DNA of 64,000 bases from Gammaproteobacteria bacterium. GTDB taxonomy: Bacteria; Pseudomonadota; Gammaproteobacteria; Steroidobacterales; Woeseiaceae. The notes under the pieces were generated by a model that worked only from the letters and a program-made list of their open reading frames with translations, was not told the DNA's origin and did not search any database. This document shows, one piece after another, positions 62,030 to 64,000 of the stretch (position 1 is its first letter; each line of letters starts with the position of its first letter). Location: NCBI GenBank assembly GCA_009937525.1, contig JAACFE010000002.1:1-64000 (forward strand). Reading direction: 5' to 3'. Made by a program: the position numbers and the translations under genes.

Positions 62030-64000
62030 AATCGCGACCGAACGGCGCGTAACCGTGGTCATGCTCATGGTCGCGGTGGTCCTCTTCGGCATGGTGTCTC
62101 TGTCGAGGCTCAATCTGAATCTCCTGCCCGACGTGTCTTATCCCACGGTCACCATTCGAACCGAGTTGACGGGCGCGGCGCCCGTCGAGGTGGAAAACCT
62201 CCTCACCAAGCCGATCGAAGAAGCCGTTGGCGTCATCCGCAACGTCAGGCTGGTTCGCTCTGTCTCCCGGTCCGGGCAATCCGACGTGACGCTGGAATTC
62301 CTGTGGGGAACCGACATGGACGTCGCGGGAGTCGAAGTCCGCGAAAAACTCGATCTCCTGTTTCTGCCGCTGGAGGCCAGCCGACCGCTGTTGCTGCGTT
62401 TCGACCCCTCCTCCGAGCCGATAATGCGCCTCGGCCTGCTCTACAGGGAGTCGGCGGATGTGGGAGACGGCGCCGAAGCCCGCCTGAAGTCATTGCGACG
62501 CCTGGCCGAAGACCGCATCAAGACTGACCTCGAAGCCGAGGAAGGCACGGCCGCCGTCAAGGTCAGCGGCGGGCTGGAAGACGAGATCCAGATCCAGGTC
62601 GATCAGCAGAAATTGTCGCAACTCGGGATTGGCATCGAAGAGATCGCGCAGAGGATCCGTGCCGAGAACGTCAATCTCTCGGGTGGACGCCTGGAGGAAG
62701 GGGACCAGCGATTCCTGGTCCGCACGCTTAACGAATTCGAATCGGTCTCGGAATTCAGCGATGCCATCGTCGCGTATGTCGCGGGTCGTCCGGTCTACCT
62801 GCGGGACATCGCCACCGTGGAACGCGGCCACAAGGAACGCGAGGCCATTACGCGGGTCAGGGGCCGCGAATCGGTCGAACTCGGGATCTACAAGGAGGGC
62901 GATGCGAACACGGTGCAGGTGGCAAACCGCCTCGAGGCGCGCCTCGAGCGGGTCCGCGAGTCATTGCCCGAGGACATGGAACTCGTCAAGATCTACGACC
63001 AGTCGCGATTCATCTCGTCCGCGGTCAATAACGTCAAGAACGCGGCTTTCGTCGGCGGCATCTTTGCCATCATCGTACTGTACGGCTTCCTTCGCGATTC
63101 GCGCTCGACGACGATCGTCAGTATAGCCATCCCGATATCGGTTATCGGGACGTTCCTTCTGATGTATACCAACAACATTTCGCTGAACATCATGTCGCTG
63201 GGTGGTATCGCGCTCGCCGTGGGCATGCTCGTCGACAACTCCATCGTCGTGCTGGAGAACATCGTGCGCAAGCGCGAACAGGGTGAGGGGATCGTCGAAG
63301 CGGCCAAGAATGGAACCGCGGAAGTGGCGTCGGCCGTCGTCGCAGCCACGCTGACGACGATCGCTGTGTTCTTCCCAATGGTCTTCATCTCGGGTATCGC
63401 CGGCCAGCTTTTCCGCGACCAGGCCCTCACGGTCACCTTTGCGCTGCTCTTTTCGCTGGTCGTTGCCCTCACTGTAATCCCGATGTTGTCCGCGCTCGGC
63501 GCGGGGAGCCGTTACGCCGGCGAGGACGAACACGAGCCCCCGGGGCGATTTACGCGCTTTGTCGCGATCGTCGTCAGGTTGCTCGGCTTCGCGTTCCTCG
63601 GTCTGCGATGGCTGTTCTGGGCGCTGTTGTGGCTGCCCACGCAGCTGTTCCAGAGACTCTACGGCGCTATCGCCGCCGTTTACCCGGCACTGCTGCGATG
63701 GTCGCTGCACCATCGGGCGGCAGTCCTGGTCACCGCCGCGCTGATTTTCGTCGGCAGCATGGCCCTGGTGCCACGCCTCGGCACCGAACTCATTCCGCAG
63801 CTGTCGCAGGGCGAATTCAACGTCGACCTGAGGCTTCCGCCCGGCGCCACGCTCGCGGAGACCGACCGCGCCATCCAGGCCGCACAGCGCGCTACGCGGG
63901 ATATCAGTGTGGTTGCGCTCGATTACTCCGTGGCGGGAACCGGAAATCGGCTCGACGCGAACCCGGTCGATGCCGGTGACAATACGGGCACTCTCAGTGT
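62013..64000 (+). CDS. RND efflux permease, second system (3' partial)
   Basis: An open frame from ATG 62013 to the window end, so the C-terminal part is missing (about 662 residues visible). TM1 is near residues 13-30 (VVMLMVAVVLFGMVSL). The porter domain follows, then TM2-TM6 around 345-500 with LGGIALAVGMLVDNSIVVLE, the consensus proton-relay helix. The segment GAAPVEVENLLTKPIEEAVG is the usual N-terminal porter loop. The gene overlaps the second adaptor, so pump and adaptors are coupled. No outer-membrane channel gene is seen before the end. Confidence 0.92.
   Translation, partial: MRRLIEIATERRVTVVMLMVAVVLFGMVSLSRLNLNLLPDVSYPTVTIRTELTGAAPVEVENLLTKPIEEAVGVIRNVRLVRSVSRSGQSDVTLEFLWGTDMDVAGVEVREKLDLLFLPLEASRPLLLRFDPSSEPIMRLGLLYRESADVGDGAEARLKSLRRLAEDRIKTDLEAEEGTAAVKVSGGLEDEIQIQVDQQKLSQLGIGIEEIAQRIRAENVNLSGGRLEEGDQRFLVRTLNEFESVSEFSDAIVAYVAGRPVYLRDIATVERGHKEREAITRVRGRESVELGIYKEGDANTVQVANRLEARLERVRESLPEDMELVKIYDQSRFISSAVNNVKNAAFVGGIFAIIVLYGFLRDSRSTTIVSIAIPISVIGTFLLMYTNNISLNIMSLGGIALAVGMLVDNSIVVLENIVRKREQGEGIVEAAKNGTAEVASAVVAATLTTIAVFFPMVFISGIAGQLFRDQALTVTFALLFSLVVALTVIPMLSALGAGSRYAGEDEHEPPGRFTRFVAIVVRLLGFAFLGLRWLFWALLWLPTQLFQRLYGAIAAVYPALLRWSLHHRAAVLVTAALIFVGSMALVPRLGTELIPQLSQGEFNVDLRLPPGATLAETDRAIQAAQRATRDISVVALDYSVAGTGNRLDANPVDAGDNTGTLS

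Overview
The window is chromosomal DNA of a GC-rich Gram-negative bacterium, most likely a gammaproteobacterium. Evidence for this includes LPS core genes (hldD, waaF, a second GT9 heptosyltransferase, KdkA-type Kdo kinase, LpxL-type acyltransferase), a divergent cysB/cysK pair, glnE, ppnN, MltD- and MltF-type transglycosylases, a PBP4-type DacB, and lipoprotein and RND efflux genes. Genes are densely packed with many 4-nt start/stop overlaps and many GTG or TTG starts. The lineage guess (Woeseiales, Chromatiales or Xanthomonadales-like) is inference only. I see no phage, IS element, CRISPR array, tRNA or rRNA.

Layout. 1-9.4 kb: the end of a coiled-coil/helix-hairpin-helix protein with a 51-bp tandem repeat, then a mostly minus-strand set for protein repair and folding (FKBP, MsrB, HtpG), nucleotide salvage (PpnN) and peptidoglycan (L,D-transpeptidase, MltD). 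9.4-19.1 kb: an M14-like deacylase, then LPS genes (LpxL, KdkA, GT9, WaaF, HldD), a zinc-finger protein and GlnE. 19.3-24.5 kb: a GGDEF/EAL protein, cysK/cysB and an SH3 membrane protein. 24.6-29.1 kb: DacB, a TVP38 membrane protein and a PAS/sigma-54 activator. Upstream of the activator lie three inverted repeats, a sigma-54 promoter, a 30-residue membrane peptide and a heavily structured RNA ending in a terminator.

29.1-45 kb: a mixed metabolic region with two dienelactone hydrolases, an orphan ABC ATPase, a NERD protein, a DUF819 transporter, ArsR/AHSA1 with a clear double operator, an MBL hydrolase, GIY-YIG plus a possible Imm10-like protein, a PlsC-type acyltransferase, the IorAB molybdenum hydroxylase, TPMT, FolD, TonB-C, TPR and CBS proteins. 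45-54.4 kb: a DUF4097 protein made of DDGSG repeats, an amidohydrolase, a threonine dehydratase-like enzyme, MltF, a cardiolipin synthase, a lipoprotein and a FAD oxidoreductase. 54.5-64 kb: two RND efflux operons. The first is padR-MFP-RND. The second carries two tandem paralogous lipoprotein adaptors before one RND pump, which runs off the window end.

The best candidate for an undescribed system is the compact divergent sigma-54 module at 26.7-29.1 kb: sensor-activator, its putative enhancer sites, a canonical -24/-12 promoter, a tiny membrane protein and a multi-hairpin RNA.
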